Of a stretch of 64,000 nt of DNA, positions 39,097 through 49,984 are shown one piece after another (the stretch's first letter is position 1; every line of letters starts with the position of its first letter). The DNA is taken from NCBI RefSeq assembly GCF_030408455.1, contig NZ_CP046977.1, forward strand, positions 1,426,001 to 1,490,000. Direction: 5' to 3'. The notes below the pieces were generated by a model. The model did no database searches. It saw nothing but the letters and a program-made list of their open reading frames with translations, and was not told the origin of the DNA. The position numbers were made by a program, and so were the translations under genes. The DNA comes from Corynebacterium atrinae. GTDB taxonomy: Bacteria > Actinomycetota > Actinomycetes > Mycobacteriales > Mycobacteriaceae.

Positions 39097-40356
39097 ATGG
39101 ATCTTCACGAGAGCTTGCTCAAGTATGAGCGCCACCGGATGCTCGATCCAATCAATTACTTCGCAGTCAGTTCGATCCATGATCCGATCTCGATCCTGGG
39201 CACGCGAATGCGGCGCGAAGATTACTTCTTGTGGCAGTCCGCGCTCCCCAGTGATGATGAGGATATTGAGATTGTTCTCGCCCGTCTACGCAAGCTATTA
39301 GGCCGGGGAGATCAGTACCTCATGTCCGCGATTAACGCTCATTATCGGCTAAGAGAACTTCCGCAACTACATGACCTCCAGCAATGCTGGTTTCACCTCG
39401 ATCTGGAGCGGTTGAAGGCCATCGACAGTGTCTTGTGCAAGGCAGACATCTCGGTCGACGAGCACTTGGGCTTCATTGACTCGGCGCTAACAGAGTTTCT
39501 CATGCCGTCCCGACCAAACCAGATCCTCCCTTCCGCGGGCAAGATCAAGAACCGTCTCAACGCAATCATCACTATGTTGGATGAGTCGATCAGTGAGAAC
39601 GATCCGGCCCCATCTCCAACCGATAGCTTCGGCGTTAGTTACTACGAGGATAGGGGCGTGATCAGGGCAGATCTTGATGCCGTCAGCGCCCACGAGATTG
39701 AGCTCAGAGTGAGGAAGTACGCCCAGACTCATGGCGTCAGCCAGACCGAGGCGATGATCGCATTGCTCAAGGGAGAAGGCACAACAAATGTCACCATCAA
39801 TCTCTTCAAGGCCAGCGATATCCCACAGGCTCCAGGGTGGGTATCCGGGATAGGGTATCTCAGCGCGACGGCCACAAGACAGCTGCTCGAGCGGGGTACC
39901 AAACAGGTTGATATCGATGCCATCAGGGACAAGGTCTCTTCCGCGTATGCCACGCCGCCGGATATCCGCTCCATGGTTGTCGGATTGGAGGGGACGTGTG
40001 CGATGGGCGGATGCAGTAGTCCTGCACACCACGCGCAGATGGATCACAGGATTAACTTCGCGGAGGGCGGTCCCACCACTGCGGCTAACCTTGCTCCGCT
40101 GTGTGTGAAGCACCATACGATGAAGACCGATCGTCGGATGACGTACGTCATGGACTCGCACACCCGACACAAGTTCTTCCTTTTCGAAGACGGAACTTGG
40201 GCCGAGGCTGAGGCTAATGGGCCGCTGGCAGATAGCGAGCGGCGATGGATGCAGACGGTAACTCAACGAATTGAGAAACGTAGGGCGAGGATCAGAGCCC
40301 AGTCCAAAGCAGAAAAGGCCGGTCCCCCACCGGAACCCGAGCCACCACCGTTCTAA
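39097..40356 (+). CDS. HNH endonuclease-domain protein, copy 2
   Basis: 419 residues and clearly a paralog of the protein at 10038-11306: same length, colinear throughout, 39 of 46 residues identical across the HNH region and the same PPPF C-terminus. HNH/zinc residues: Cys301, Cys306, His311, Asp316-His317, Asn331, Cys336, His339-His340. The start ATG 39097 follows GGGAGGGGG. A 60-base sample (39241-39300) has 30 G+C, well below the neighbouring core genes, which supports acquisition by transfer. No integrase or tRNA is next to it. Confidence 0.85.
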   Translation: MDLHESLLKYERHRMLDPINYFAVSSIHDPISILGTRMRREDYFLWQSALPSDDEDIEIVLARLRKLLGRGDQYLMSAINAHYRLRELPQLHDLQQCWFHLDLERLKAIDSVLCKADISVDEHLGFIDSALTEFLMPSRPNQILPSAGKIKNRLNAIITMLDESISENDPAPSPTDSFGVSYYEDRGVIRADLDAVSAHEIELRVRKYAQTHGVSQTEAMIALLKGEGTTNVTINLFKASDIPQAPGWVSGIGYLSATATRQLLERGTKQVDIDAIRDKVSSAYATPPDIRSMVVGLEGTCAMGGCSSPAHHAQMDHRINFAEGGPTTAANLAPLCVKHHTMKTDRRMTYVMDSHTRHKFFLFEDGTWAEAEANGPLADSERRWMQTVTQRIEKRRARIRAQSKAEKAGPPPEPEPPPF

Positions 40357-40374
40357 CAAGCCATATCGGCAGAA

Positions 40375-40920
40375 CTAGTCCCCAGCCACCAACCGCTCGG
40401 CACCCTGGACACTGCGGAGAATTTCTGGCTGAATACTCTGGCCGGTTTGAATGAGGGACAGGGTGCCGGTCGGTTCAAGGAACATGGCCTGAACTTGGTC
40501 CAAGGATCCCAATCCAGCTCGACGCACGGCTGTGTAGACGTCTGTTCGGCTGACGTGGGCTTGGCGCATGAGGTCGGGTTGCAGTTCGCCGTGGGCAACG
40601 ATGAGGACGGCTTGACGGTTGATCATTTTGCCCCAGCCGGTGTAGCGGCGGAGGGTACCGAAGGCGGCTTCGAGAAGCATCAGTGTCAGCAGACCGATGA
40701 GACCGGCGGCGAGGGTCGGAGGGTGCCCAAGGATGACGCGCCCACCGACGGCACCAAACATGATGACGACGACGGCGTCGGAAGCAGTCATCGACGTCAG
40801 CACCCGGGAGCCGAAGAGCTTCACCAACACCATGAAGCCCAGGTAGATACCCGTGGCGGAGATGACGACGACGGGTATCCGCCAGGGTTCGATGGTCAGT
40901 TCAGCAAGCAGCCTATCCAC
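40375..40920 (-). CDS. DUF421 family membrane protein (YetF-like)
   Basis: 181 residues. Three hydrophobic segments near the N-terminus (about 15-37, 42-63 with MTASDAVVVIMFGAVGGRVILG, and 68-86), then a cytosolic or outer alpha/beta domain from about 95 (GWGKMINRQAVLIVAHGELQPDLMRQAHVS) ending LSLIQTG. The family occurs in Bacillus and actinobacteria and is linked to stress and spore coat biology there, but no function can be assigned here. It is 19 bases from the HNH gene stop, on the opposite strand, and 24 bases upstream of the rel stop. Confidence 0.8.
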   Translation of the reverse strand: MDRLLAELTIEPWRIPVVVISATGIYLGFMVLVKLFGSRVLTSMTASDAVVVIMFGAVGGRVILGHPPTLAAGLIGLLTLMLLEAAFGTLRRYTGWGKMINRQAVLIVAHGELQPDLMRQAHVSRTDVYTAVRRAGLGSLDQVQAMFLEPTGTLSLIQTGQSIQPEILRSVQGAERLVAGD

Positions 40921-40944
40921 GGTTGTCCACGTTACGCGTTGGCA

Positions 40945-43233
40945 TTAGGAATTGACGCGGTAGACGTCGAATACTCCTTCGGTGTTGCGCAAGGTAGTCA
41001 AAAGCTGGCCAAGCTGCTTGGTGTCGGAGACGGTGAAAGTAATTCGAATTGTGGCGATGTGATCGTCGGAGGCCTGGGAGTTCATCGACATCACTGAGAG
41101 CTTCTGCTCGCTAAACACGCGGGTGATCTCGTAGAGAAGTCCCTGGCGGTCCAGTGCCTCGACCTGCAGCGTCGCGGCAAATGCTCCACCCTGCACGCTC
41201 TGGGATGCCCAGGACACCTGGATGAGGCGCTCTGGTTCTTCCTTGAGCTTGTCGGCATTGGTGCAGTCGGTGCGGTGCACGGAGACTCCCCCGCCGCGGG
41301 TAACGAAGCCGAAGATGTCATCGCCGGGGACCGGTTGGCAACACTTTGCCATTTTGGCCATGACATCGGGGCTTCCCTCAACGAGGATGCCGGTGCCAGA
41401 TTCGGAGTCCGCCGCCTTCGCCTGGGAGCTGATGATCTCCGAGATGGGCGATCGCGCGACGAGGGCGTCGACAGCATCGTCTTGGTCTCCGAAGATGGCC
41501 ATAAGCTGGTTGGCTACGTGCTGGGCGGAGACATTGCCCGCGCCAATGGCGGTGTAGAGAGCGTCGACGTCTGGGTAATGCAGCTGCGTGGCGACGGTCT
41601 TCATCGACTGCGCGGTGAAGAGGCGGTGCAGCGGGAGTCCACCGCGCTGGACTTCGGCGGCGAGAGCATCGCGGCCGGCGTCGAGATGTTCTTCGCGGCG
41701 TTCCTTGGCAAACCACTGGCGGATTTTCGCCTTAGCCCGCGGGGAGACCACGAAGTCTTGCCAGTCGCGGGAGGGGCCGGCGTTGGGGTCCTTTGAAGTG
41801 AATACTTCGACGCGATCGCCGGACTTGAGCTTAGATTCCAGTGCTACGAGCTTGCCGTTGACCTTGGCGCCGATGCAGCGGTGCCCCACTTCGGTGTGGA
41901 CGGCGTAAGCAAAGTCGACGGAGGTCGAATCGGCGGGCAGGTTGACCACGTCGCCCTTGGGGGTGAAGACGAAGATTTGCTTGGCGGTGAGGTCATAGCG
42001 CAGGGAGTCGAGGAACTCGTTCGGGTCGGCGGCTTCCTTTTGCCAGTCGAGGAGCTGGCGCATCCACGCCATCTGGTCTACTTCTTCACGGTCGCCCTTG
42101 TGGGATCCCTTGGTTTCCTTGTAGCGCCAATGCGCGGCGACACCGAATTCGGCGTTGTAGTGCATCTCATTGGTGCGGACCTGGACTTCGAGGGGTTTGC
42201 CGCCATCGGCAAGCACGGTGGTGTGAAGGGACTGGTAGACGCCGAAGCGCGGCGAAGAGATGTAGTCCTTGAAGCGGCCGGGCAGAGCCGAGTAGATCGA
42301 GTGGACCACGCCAATAGCGGCGTAGCAGTTGTTCACGGTGTCCACGAGGATGCGGATTCCGACTAGGTCGAAGATCTCATCGAAGTCACGGCCGCGGACG
42401 ATCATCTTCTGATAGATCGACCAATAGTGCTTGGGGCGCCCAGCGACCTCAGCCTCAATGTTGTTTTCCCGGAGGGCGGAAGTTACTTGTTCGATGATCT
42501 CCTTGAGGGCCCGGTCCCGGGAGGGAGCGCGGTCGGCGACGAGGCGGACGATTTCGTCGTACTTCTTCGGATAGAGGATCGCGAAGGAGAGGTCTTCGAG
42601 CTCCCATTTGACGTTGGCCATGCCCAGGCGATGCGCCAGCGGGGCAATGACTTCGAGGGTCTGGCGGGCCTTTTTAGCTTGCTTCTCCGGCGGGAGGAAA
42701 CGCATGGTGCGCATGTTGTGCAAGCGGTCGGCCACCTTGATCACGAGGACTCGGGGGTCTTGGGCCATTGCGACAATCATTTTGCGGATCGTCTCTGCCT
42801 CAGCGGCTGCGCCAAGGGCGACCTTGTCAAGTTTGGTGACGCCATCAACTAGGCGGGCAACTTCCGAGCCGAATTCCTCGGTGAGCTGTTCCAAACCGTA
42901 GTCGGTGTCTTCGACGGTGTCGTGGAGTAGAGCAGCGACGAGGGTGGTCGTGTCCATGCCTATCTCGGCGGCAATGGTGGCCACGGCCAGCGGGTGGGTG
43001 ATGTACGGATCACCGGATTTGCGGAACACCCCATCGTGGAGGCGCTCGGCGGTTTCGTAGGCGCGGCTGAGCAGCTCGGCATCGGCTTTGGGGTGGAACT
43101 GCCGGTGAATGGACAACAGCGGGTCCAGCACCGGGTTGGTGCGACCACGGTTGCCGGTGAGGCTGCGGGCGAGGCGCGCGGACATGCTGCGCACGCCCAC
43201 ATTGGATCGGTTGCGGGGGCGTTCCTGCGTCAT
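40945..43233 (-). CDS. rel: Bifunctional (p)ppGpp synthetase/hydrolase Rel
   Basis: 762 residues. HD hydrolase domain (LLHDTVEDT, about 98-106), RelA/SpoT synthetase domain ([20 protein letters not shown]), TGS domain ([31 protein letters not shown]) and a C-terminal ACT domain ([26 protein letters not shown]). Both enzyme halves look intact, so it should make and destroy the alarmone, as expected of the single long Rel in actinobacteria. Coupled to apt through an ATGA overlap. An internal start at 43185 is also possible. Confidence 0.97.
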   Translation of the reverse strand: MTQERPRNRSNVGVRSMSARLARSLTGNRGRTNPVLDPLLSIHRQFHPKADAELLSRAYETAERLHDGVFRKSGDPYITHPLAVATIAAEIGMDTTTLVAALLHDTVEDTDYGLEQLTEEFGSEVARLVDGVTKLDKVALGAAAEAETIRKMIVAMAQDPRVLVIKVADRLHNMRTMRFLPPEKQAKKARQTLEVIAPLAHRLGMANVKWELEDLSFAILYPKKYDEIVRLVADRAPSRDRALKEIIEQVTSALRENNIEAEVAGRPKHYWSIYQKMIVRGRDFDEIFDLVGIRILVDTVNNCYAAIGVVHSIYSALPGRFKDYISSPRFGVYQSLHTTVLADGGKPLEVQVRTNEMHYNAEFGVAAHWRYKETKGSHKGDREEVDQMAWMRQLLDWQKEAADPNEFLDSLRYDLTAKQIFVFTPKGDVVNLPADSTSVDFAYAVHTEVGHRCIGAKVNGKLVALESKLKSGDRVEVFTSKDPNAGPSRDWQDFVVSPRAKAKIRQWFAKERREEHLDAGRDALAAEVQRGGLPLHRLFTAQSMKTVATQLHYPDVDALYTAIGAGNVSAQHVANQLMAIFGDQDDAVDALVARSPISEIISSQAKAADSESGTGILVEGSPDVMAKMAKCCQPVPGDDIFGFVTRGGGVSVHRTDCTNADKLKEEPERLIQVSWASQSVQGGAFAATLQVEALDRQGLLYEITRVFSEQKLSVMSMNSQASDDHIATIRITFTVSDTKQLGQLLTTLRNTEGVFDVYRVNS

Positions 43234-43790
43234 GCGTTGATCACCACCAGCGGCGAGCCGGCGAGTTTCTCACGACCCCCTAGCGAAGGAACTTCCAAGA
43301 CGACAACATAGCCGACGACTATTCCCCCACATTTTTCAATGAGTTTGCGGGCGGCGACGAGTGTGCCACCGGTGGCCAGGACGTCGTCGACAAGCACGAC
43401 ACGCTTGCCGTGGAGATCCTGCCCATCGGCAGGGATCTCCAGGGCCGCGGTGCCGTATTCCAGCTGGTATTCCTGGGAATGAACCGGCGGCGGGAGTTTG
43501 CCCTTCTTACGAATGGCAAGGATTCCAACTCCGAGATCGTAGGCGACGGCGGAACCCAGGAGGAAGCCGCGGGCGTCGAGCCCACCAATGATATCGGCGC
43601 CGAGTTCGCGGCAGGCGGCGGAGAGTTCGTCAACGACCATGTGGAAAGCGTCGGCGTCGGCAAGCACGGGGGTGAGATCCTCGAAGAGGATGCCCTCAGC
43701 TGGGAAATCCTGCACCAATCGAATCTTTTCCGCGAGGGCCTCCTTGGCCGTGGCGTACTTGTTTTCCTGATTCGACACCTTATCGAGCAT
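43230..43790 (-). CDS. apt: Adenine phosphoribosyltransferase
   Basis: Salvages adenine to AMP. 186 residues. PRPP loop [17 protein letters not shown], hood region [17 protein letters not shown], and [20 protein letters not shown]. The ATG at 43790 is preferred because GAGGA lies just upstream; GTG 43802 is possible. Either way it overlaps the end of the upstream lipoprotein gene. The order lipoprotein-apt-rel is shared with mycobacteria. Confidence 0.96.
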   Translation of the reverse strand: MLDKVSNQENKYATAKEALAEKIRLVQDFPAEGILFEDLTPVLADADAFHMVVDELSAACRELGADIIGGLDARGFLLGSAVAYDLGVGILAIRKKGKLPPPVHSQEYQLEYGTAALEIPADGQDLHGKRVVLVDDVLATGGTLVAARKLIEKCGGIVVGYVVVLEVPSLGGREKLAGSPLVVINA

Positions 43791-45405
43791 TGCCGTCCTC
43801 ACTCACATGCCAGCGGTCCATGTTCCAGCCAATTCCGGCCAGTCCCGTGTACACAACTACGTTACTCACTGTGCGGTCGATCACGAACCTTCGGGGTTGG
43901 GCAGACAGCGGGACCGTGGGTACTTCATCCCAGAGATAGTCCTCCGCTGCCCGCAGACCCTCAATCTCCGGTGCGCGAGCGGAGACCGTGCCGTATTCGG
44001 CAAGAGGGTCCACCGCCATGAGGACCGCATCAATTGTGCCCTCCGTGACGATCTGCCCGCCCCATTCCGTGGCCTCGCGCCGCGGCATTTCGGCCATCGT
44101 CGAACCCTCACCAGAGGCGTCGACCACCGTGATTCCCGCTTGCGCGCAGGAATCCGCAATTGCCTGCACCATCGCAGCTTTACGCTCATCCGGTCCGGGA
44201 TAGCCAATCCGAATTGTATAGCCGGACAGTAGGCTCGCCTTCGCCAAATCTACGCCGGAGTGACGGTCAATGATGTCCTGCATCTGTGCCGTCACGGGAT
44301 CGTGGTGCATGACGGTGCGCAGTACCACCGGCGGAACCTCTATGCCGGATACTTGGGAGGACGCCCCGGCCACCGCCGCCTGATCCACACAGGCAGCAAA
44401 CGCCGCGCGGGAGGTCTTTTGTTGGAAGATCCCCAGCTCGCCGAGCATGAGGGTATCCGTAAGATCGCCGACCTGAGCCTCGATGATGAACTTATTCGTC
44501 GGGTCATCCCGATTGACCCAGGTGGGGTTTTCACTTCGGATATCCGCGATCCGCAGCGCCCCGACCTCTGCCAGCTCCGCCGCTTCTGCCGTGCGGGGCC
44601 AGACGACCAAGCTGCTTTGGCGAGGACTATCGCCGTAATAGTGGGGGTTGACACCCAAGACGGCCTCGCCTTCCGAGCCGACACTCTCCACAACGAACGG
44701 CCCGGAACTGACCTGGAGTTCCGGGTCGAATTCCGACAGGCTGAAACCCTCGCGCCAAATACGGGCGGGTTCCTGCAACGCCGCGAGATCACGGTTGCGC
44801 AGGGCGAGGTGCAGGTCCGTGATACTCATGCCAGCCTTCTTCGCGACGGCATGCGCGGGCATCACCGAACCGGGCCCGAACAGATGGCGCCAGCGCCCAC
44901 CCCCGTCGTCGCTGAACTCGACGGTAAATCGTTTCATGCCGGGTTCGCACTCCACGTTGCTCACCTGCTTGGTCAGCGGCAGGTGCGAGCCGAAAAGGTC
45001 TGGGTTCTGTCCGGCGACGACGTGGAGCAGGAAGTCCGTGCATGTCATCTCCGCGCCGTCGGAGTATTGCGAATTCTCGCTGAGCGTGTAAATGACCTTG
45101 CGGTGCACCCCCGGCAACACCTGGGTCTGCACCAGATCGGAGTTGGGGATCATCTGCCCCGACGGCCCCGGCACGAACACAGCCGGGTAGAGGCGTCCTG
45201 CGAGGGCCTCCGTGTTGGAGGTAGCGCCCACGGGAGTGCCTGCATTGGTGGTGACCAGCTGGGTATCCACCAGGTAGCCGAAGTGCTCGGTGCTGGATTT
45301 CGTGCCAGTGTCATCGCTGTCACCGCCGCTCGAGCAAGCGCTGAGGCCGATGGCCGCGACGGCCAGCACAGCCGTCACAATCGTTTGCCATGATCGTCGT
45401 GCCAC
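43780..45405 (-). CDS. Family 5 extracellular solute-binding lipoprotein
   Basis: 541 residues from GTG 45405. A basic N-terminus and hydrophobic stretch lead to the lipobox LSAC (residues 21-24), then a Ser/Gly/Asp linker and a periplasmic binding protein type 2 fold of the DppA/OppA family ([35 protein letters not shown]). No permease or ATPase genes are next to it, so it is an orphan binding protein at this locus, as in mycobacteria where a lipoprotein sits between secF and apt. The upstream TTG at 45444 would add 13 residues before the signal and has no support. Confidence 0.88.
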   Translation of the reverse strand: MARRSWQTIVTAVLAVAAIGLSACSSGGDSDDTGTKSSTEHFGYLVDTQLVTTNAGTPVGATSNTEALAGRLYPAVFVPGPSGQMIPNSDLVQTQVLPGVHRKVIYTLSENSQYSDGAEMTCTDFLLHVVAGQNPDLFGSHLPLTKQVSNVECEPGMKRFTVEFSDDGGGRWRHLFGPGSVMPAHAVAKKAGMSITDLHLALRNRDLAALQEPARIWREGFSLSEFDPELQVSSGPFVVESVGSEGEAVLGVNPHYYGDSPRQSSLVVWPRTAEAAELAEVGALRIADIRSENPTWVNRDDPTNKFIIEAQVGDLTDTLMLGELGIFQQKTSRAAFAACVDQAAVAGASSQVSGIEVPPVVLRTVMHHDPVTAQMQDIIDRHSGVDLAKASLLSGYTIRIGYPGPDERKAAMVQAIADSCAQAGITVVDASGEGSTMAEMPRREATEWGGQIVTEGTIDAVLMAVDPLAEYGTVSARAPEIEGLRAAEDYLWDEVPTVPLSAQPRRFVIDRTVSNVVVYTGLAGIGWNMDRWHVSEDGNAR

Positions 45406-45463
45406 TCGGGCCCCGCTTCCTTCACCCTGATTCGCAATGATCAAATCATTATAGGCGCAGGGT

Positions 45464-46585
45464 CTAGCGACGATCGGGCCGCCAGCTCGTTCCGACTGCC
45501 GGAGGGGCAGTCGGGCTCGTCACAGTTCGCTTATCGACGTCCGCCTCATCCATGTCAGCGTCCCCCTCACCGTCGGTAATCCCCGCACGGTAATCCGCGA
45601 CTTCCTTGTTGTGGGCGCGGATGTCCTTGCGGCGATTAGCCAACGAGACCAGGATTGGGGTGGCCAAGAAAATGGAGGAGAAGACACCCTCGATGACGCC
45701 AATGAGCTGAATGAGGGCAAGGTCCTTCAGCGTGCCCACGCCCATCATCCACACGGCAACGACCATGAGCGCGATGATCGGCAGAGCCGAGATCACCGAG
45801 GTGGAAATGGATCGCATAACGGTCTGGTTGACCGCGAGGTTGGCCTCTTCCGCGTAAGTGCTCCGACGCGAATCGGTCACCCCGGCGGTGTTCTCTCTGA
45901 CCTTGTCAAAGACGATGACGGTGTCATAGATAGAGAAGGACAAAACCGTGAGGAGACCAATGACAGAGGCCGGGGAAACCTCGAAGCCGAACACGGCGTA
46001 GATGCCGGCGATAACGATGCCGTCCACCACGAGGGCGATCATCGCCGCTGCCGCCATTTCCTTCTCTAAGCGCAGCGCGATGTAGAGGAAGGCTAGGGCC
46101 AGGAAGACACCCATCGCGATGAGCATCCGCTGGGTAATCGTCGAGCCCCAGGACTCGGACACCGTGGAATCGCCGATCGCGTCCGGGGAGGGCTGGCCTT
46201 TGGCGTCGAGCGGCTGGTACTGCTCGTAGATCGCTCCGCGGGCCGAATCGACCTGTTCCGTGGTCAAGCGTTGGGAGTTGATTTCCAGGGTGCGGGCGTC
46301 GCCCGAGCCCACGATCTGAGTGATCTCAGGAGTGACACCGGTGGAGTCGATGAACGTCTGCTCGACCTCATCGGTCGTGAGCTCCGCAGCCGGCATATTC
46401 ATCTTGGTGCCGCCCTCAAAGTCGATGCTGAGATCGAGGCCACGGAAACCGATGGCAGCGATGCTCAAGATCACCAGCGCCGCGGCGATGCGGTACCACA
46501 GCTTCGAGCGGCCGATGAAGTCAACGCCACCCTCACCGGTGAAGATCCGGCTGAACGTGCCACGAGAGTTGGTTGTGGTGCTCAT
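45464..46585 (-). CDS. secF: Protein translocase subunit SecF
   Basis: 373 residues, six membrane segments. First helix about 29-47 (RIAAALVILSIAAIGFRGLDL), the periplasmic loop with GGTKMNMPAAELT, and helices 2-6 with GLLTVLSFSIYDTVIVFDKVREN (family signature near 215). A hydrophilic Asp/Glu-rich C-terminal tail of about 50 residues (EGDADMDEADVDKR...) is unusual in length. With SecD it uses proton motive force to pull secreted proteins through SecYEG. The ATG directly abuts the secD stop. Confidence 0.96.
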   Translation of the reverse strand: MSTTTNSRGTFSRIFTGEGGVDFIGRSKLWYRIAAALVILSIAAIGFRGLDLSIDFEGGTKMNMPAAELTTDEVEQTFIDSTGVTPEITQIVGSGDARTLEINSQRLTTEQVDSARGAIYEQYQPLDAKGQPSPDAIGDSTVSESWGSTITQRMLIAMGVFLALAFLYIALRLEKEMAAAAMIALVVDGIVIAGIYAVFGFEVSPASVIGLLTVLSFSIYDTVIVFDKVRENTAGVTDSRRSTYAEEANLAVNQTVMRSISTSVISALPIIALMVVAVWMMGVGTLKDLALIQLIGVIEGVFSSIFLATPILVSLANRRKDIRAHNKEVADYRAGITDGEGDADMDEADVDKRTVTSPTAPPAVGTSWRPDRR

Positions 46586-48391
46586 CTACTTCTCCTCGTT
46601 GGTGGTAATGGCGGTTTCTTTAGCTTCGCGGCGATGGGTTTCTGCCAAGTCGAAAACCTTCCCCATGCCATTGACCGATGGCTTGGCAAAGAAGGGCTTC
46701 CGAGCAGCCAACAGCATGAGCGGAGCAGTAATGAGGAACGTGGTCAGCAGGTCGAACACCGTCGTCAGGCCAAGGGTGAAGGCAAAGCCCTTCACCTCGC
46801 CGACAGCCAGGAAGTAGATAACCACCGCACCGATAAGCGTGACCATGTTTCCTGTGACAATCGTGCGCTTGGCGCGGTCCCAACCTCGTTGCATGGCGGA
46901 ACGGAAAGTTCGTCCCTCTCGCACCTCGTCTTTGACGCGCTCGTAGAACACGACGAAGGAGTCTGCGGTCGTGCCGATACCGATGATCAAACCGGCCACG
47001 CCTGACAGATCCAGCGAGTAGCCGATCCAACGGCCCAGGAGGATGAGCGATCCGTAGACCAACAGGCCCGCGGTGAACAGCGTAGCCAGGGAAATCAAGC
47101 CGAATACCCGGTAGTAGGCGAACACGAAGATGGCCACGAGGACCAGGCCCACCACGCCGGCGATGAGGCCCGCCTGGAGAGATGCCGCACCGAGAGAGGC
47201 AGGAACGGACTGGGCGGTGCCACCCGGCTCGCCATCCTCACCCGCGAAGGAGAGCGGGAGGGCGCCGTAGCGCAGGTTGTTCGCTAGGTCCTGCGCCTCC
47301 TGCTGCGTGAACTGACCCGTGATCGAAGTTGCCGAACCAAACGGGGTGGCGGACTGAATAACAGGTGCCGAAATGACGCGGGAATCCAGCGTGATGGCGA
47401 TCTGTCGCTGGAGGTAGGCGTTGGTCAACTGGGCCCAGGTCTCGGAGCCGCTGGGCGTGTCATCGGTCTTGAAAGAGAAGTTGATCTCCATCTGGCCCGT
47501 CTGCGGGTTGAATCCACCGAAGATCGGATCATTGGTGTTGATCTCGTTGCCCGTCAACCTTGGGCCGGTGGGGTCTTCCACCCCGGCCAGCAGCGGAGCG
47601 GGGTCGAGGAGGTACACCTGGCCGGAAGCGGCCTCGCAGGTGACGAAGGGCAATGCCGGGTCGTCAGTGCCGGAGATGGGGTCCGAGGCGGCGTCACAGC
47701 GCAACAGAGTGCTGGCGGCGGCTTGGACTGTGGGGTCAGTCGACTGACGATCCGCCCTCAACTGCTCAGTAACTTGCTGGCGGCGCTCCGTCGCCTCGAT
47801 GGAGTTGGCAGGCTCCGGCAGCGGCGTGGCCGTGATCTGAGGGGCCTCGATTGCCGCAGTGCCTTCAGCTTGCTGGGTGTTAATGGCGTTGATGAGCACC
47901 GAGACGGACTCATCCGCCTGCTCCTTGGTAATGACTCCCAGCTTGACCCACTCGTTAGCCATCTCCCCCAACACGCCCGGGAGGGCTGCAACATCCGGGG
48001 CGCCGGGCTGGGCGACCGGACGGAACAACAGTTGCGACGTCTGCCCAACAGCCCGGGCCTCGGAAGTATCCTCACCGGGGACGGTAATCACGAGGGTATT
48101 GCCGTCGGTGACCACGCTGGCTCCGGTGACACCCATGCCGTTGACGCGATTCTCCAAGATGACGCGAGCCTGCGAAAGCTGCTCCTGGCTCGGCTCATCG
48201 CCCTGCGGAACAAGAGTGACTCGGGTACCACCCTGCAGGTCAATGCCAAGTTTCGGGGTAGCTTGCCTGTCGCCCGTAAAAAAGACGAGGGCATAGACGA
48301 CAGCGAGAATAAGGACGAAAAGCGCAATAGCGCGCTTCGGCCACGTCCTCTGACTACTGCCGCTGGAGGCGAGTCGGGATGATGCGGACAA
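46586..48391 (-). CDS. secD: Protein translocase subunit SecD
   Basis: 601 residues. Membrane helix at about 21-39, large periplasmic P1 domain starting LGIDLQGGTRVTLV, then five C-terminal helices with GLIIGIGTTADSFVVFYERVKDEVREG. The head has an inserted stretch rich in Gln/Glu and Thr (TQQAEGTAAIEAPQITATP), as in other actinobacterial SecD. I chose the TTG at 48391 because AGAGGAG lies eight bases upstream. The frame stays open to 48469, but the extra 26 residues are Arg/Pro-rich and lack a ribosome site. Confidence 0.95.
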   Translation of the reverse strand: MSASSRLASSGSSQRTWPKRAIALFVLILAVVYALVFFTGDRQATPKLGIDLQGGTRVTLVPQGDEPSQEQLSQARVILENRVNGMGVTGASVVTDGNTLVITVPGEDTSEARAVGQTSQLLFRPVAQPGAPDVAALPGVLGEMANEWVKLGVITKEQADESVSVLINAINTQQAEGTAAIEAPQITATPLPEPANSIEATERRQQVTEQLRADRQSTDPTVQAAASTLLRCDAASDPISGTDDPALPFVTCEAASGQVYLLDPAPLLAGVEDPTGPRLTGNEINTNDPIFGGFNPQTGQMEINFSFKTDDTPSGSETWAQLTNAYLQRQIAITLDSRVISAPVIQSATPFGSATSITGQFTQQEAQDLANNLRYGALPLSFAGEDGEPGGTAQSVPASLGAASLQAGLIAGVVGLVLVAIFVFAYYRVFGLISLATLFTAGLLVYGSLILLGRWIGYSLDLSGVAGLIIGIGTTADSFVVFYERVKDEVREGRTFRSAMQRGWDRAKRTIVTGNMVTLIGAVVIYFLAVGEVKGFAFTLGLTTVFDLLTTFLITAPLMLLAARKPFFAKPSVNGMGKVFDLAETHRREAKETAITTNEEK

Positions 48392-48545
48392 TGAGGTAAC
48401 TCCTCTGGGAACAAGCACCACCCTCGACCGCGCGCGGGCGAGCCGGGGTGGCAAGTATTGAGACAGCATGGACCGCCAAAGCGGATGTACAGCTCATCAT
48501 GCTACGTCATGGACGGATACCGGAGTATCGGCGACAAGCCTCCGA

Positions 48546-48869
48546 TTAGCGGTTCTCGGGGTGCTCCTCAGTTTCCTCGAAAACGGTGACGTCTTCGACG
48601 GGAGCAACTTCCACCTCTTCTACCACGCGCATGATGCCAATGCGGTCCATCGTCAGCTCGACGCCCGGGGACACCTCCAGCGTCACGATGTCACCCTCCA
48701 CCGCAACGACGGTGCCGTGAATACCGGCGACGTTAACCACGCGATCACCGGCCTTTACGCGGGACTGCAAATCCTGCACGGCAGCCTGGCGACGGCGCTG
48801 CGTGCGCATCATGAAGAAAGAAGGAAGGAGGAAAACGGCCAACAGAAGGACAAGGAGTAGTGGTTCCAT
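48546..48869 (-). CDS. yajC: Preprotein translocase subunit YajC
   Basis: 107 residues. One N-terminal membrane helix (PLLLVLLLAVFLLPSFFMM), then the YajC domain with AGDRVVNVAGIHGTVVAVEGD and VTLEVSPGVELTMDR. Accessory to SecDF. It lies in the ruvC-ruvA-ruvB-yajC-secD-secF order. 154 bases separate it from secD and hold no feature I can name. Confidence 0.95.
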   Translation of the reverse strand: MEPLLLVLLLAVFLLPSFFMMRTQRRRQAAVQDLQSRVKAGDRVVNVAGIHGTVVAVEGDIVTLEVSPGVELTMDRIGIMRVVEEVEVAPVEDVTVFEETEEHPENR

Positions 48870-48903
48870 GGTCCCCTAGTGTGCCAGACAGCGGAGCGGA
48901 CCA

Positions 48904-49968
48904 TCAATGCAGGCCCAGGGTTCCTTCCGGCGGCACCAACCCTAAGTGACGCCATGCCGAGGCCGTGGCCACGCGGCCGCGCCCAGTGCGAGCCACCAGT
49001 CCAGCGCGCACGAGGTAAGGCTCACACACCTCCTCGACGGTCGAGGCCTCCTCCCCCACAGCTACAGCGAGGGTATTGACCCCAACCGGCCCCCCACCGT
49101 GGCCCTTGATGAGGGCGGTGAGGACAGCCCGGTCGAGACGATCCAGGCCCACTTCATCCACGTCAAAGACTTGCAGAGCACCTTGGGCCGCGGCAAGGTT
49201 GACGTGTCCATCGGCGTTGACCTCAGCAAAGTCCCGGACTCGACGCAGAAGCCGGTTAGCGATGCGAGGAGTGCCCCGAGAGCGTGAAGCAATCTCTACC
49301 GAGGCATCCGGGTCGATGGTGAGGTCGAGTATCTTCGCCGCGCGCGTGACCACGCGGGTCAAGTCGGTGACGTCATAGAATTCCATCTGGGCGGTAAACC
49401 CAAATCGATCGCGCAGCGGACCGGTGAGCATGCCTGAACGGGTGGTGGCGCCGACAAGCGTAAACGGGGGAATCTCCAAGGGGATGGACGTGGCTCCGGG
49501 GCCCTTTCCCACGATCACGTCGATCCGGAAGTCCTCCATCGCCATGTAGAGCATTTCCTCGGCTGGCCGGGCGATGCGGTGAATCTCATCGATAAAGAGG
49601 ACGTCTCCCTCCATGAGATTCGATAGCATCGCGGCGAGGTCACCTGCGCGTTCCAAGGCTGGTCCCGAAGTCATCCGCAGGTTTGTGTTGAGTTCTTGGG
49701 CAATAATCATCGCCATCGTTGTTTTACCCAGCCCGGGCGGCCCGGACAAGAGCACGTGATCCGGAGTAACGCCGCGTCGTTTGGCTCCGGTGAGCACGAG
49801 AGAAAGCTGGTCGCGGACCTTGCGCTGTCCGATGAACTCATCGAGACTTCGGGGGCGCAGGGTGGTCTCCGCATCCTGTTCTCCGTCTTGTTGCTGCGGA
49901 GCCACTGTTTGGCGCGGCGGCATCACAGACGCGGGCAGTTCGAACTCAGTACGCTCAATATCCGACAT
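48904..49968 (-). CDS. ruvB: Holliday junction branch-migration ATPase RuvB
   Basis: 354 residues. AAA+ core: Walker [13 protein letters not shown] at about 75-86, Walker [10 protein letters not shown], sensor and arginine finger in [19 protein letters not shown], and a winged-helix C-terminus with [17 protein letters not shown]. Works as a hexameric motor with RuvA. Gap to ruvA is 16 bases. Confidence 0.97.
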   Translation of the reverse strand: MSDIERTEFELPASVMPPRQTVAPQQQDGEQDAETTLRPRSLDEFIGQRKVRDQLSLVLTGAKRRGVTPDHVLLSGPPGLGKTTMAMIIAQELNTNLRMTSGPALERAGDLAAMLSNLMEGDVLFIDEIHRIARPAEEMLYMAMEDFRIDVIVGKGPGATSIPLEIPPFTLVGATTRSGMLTGPLRDRFGFTAQMEFYDVTDLTRVVTRAAKILDLTIDPDASVEIASRSRGTPRIANRLLRRVRDFAEVNADGHVNLAAAQGALQVFDVDEVGLDRLDRAVLTALIKGHGGGPVGVNTLAVAVGEEASTVEEVCEPYLVRAGLVARTGRGRVATASAWRHLGLVPPEGTLGLH

Positions 49969-49984
49969 TAGCTAGCTCACTCCC

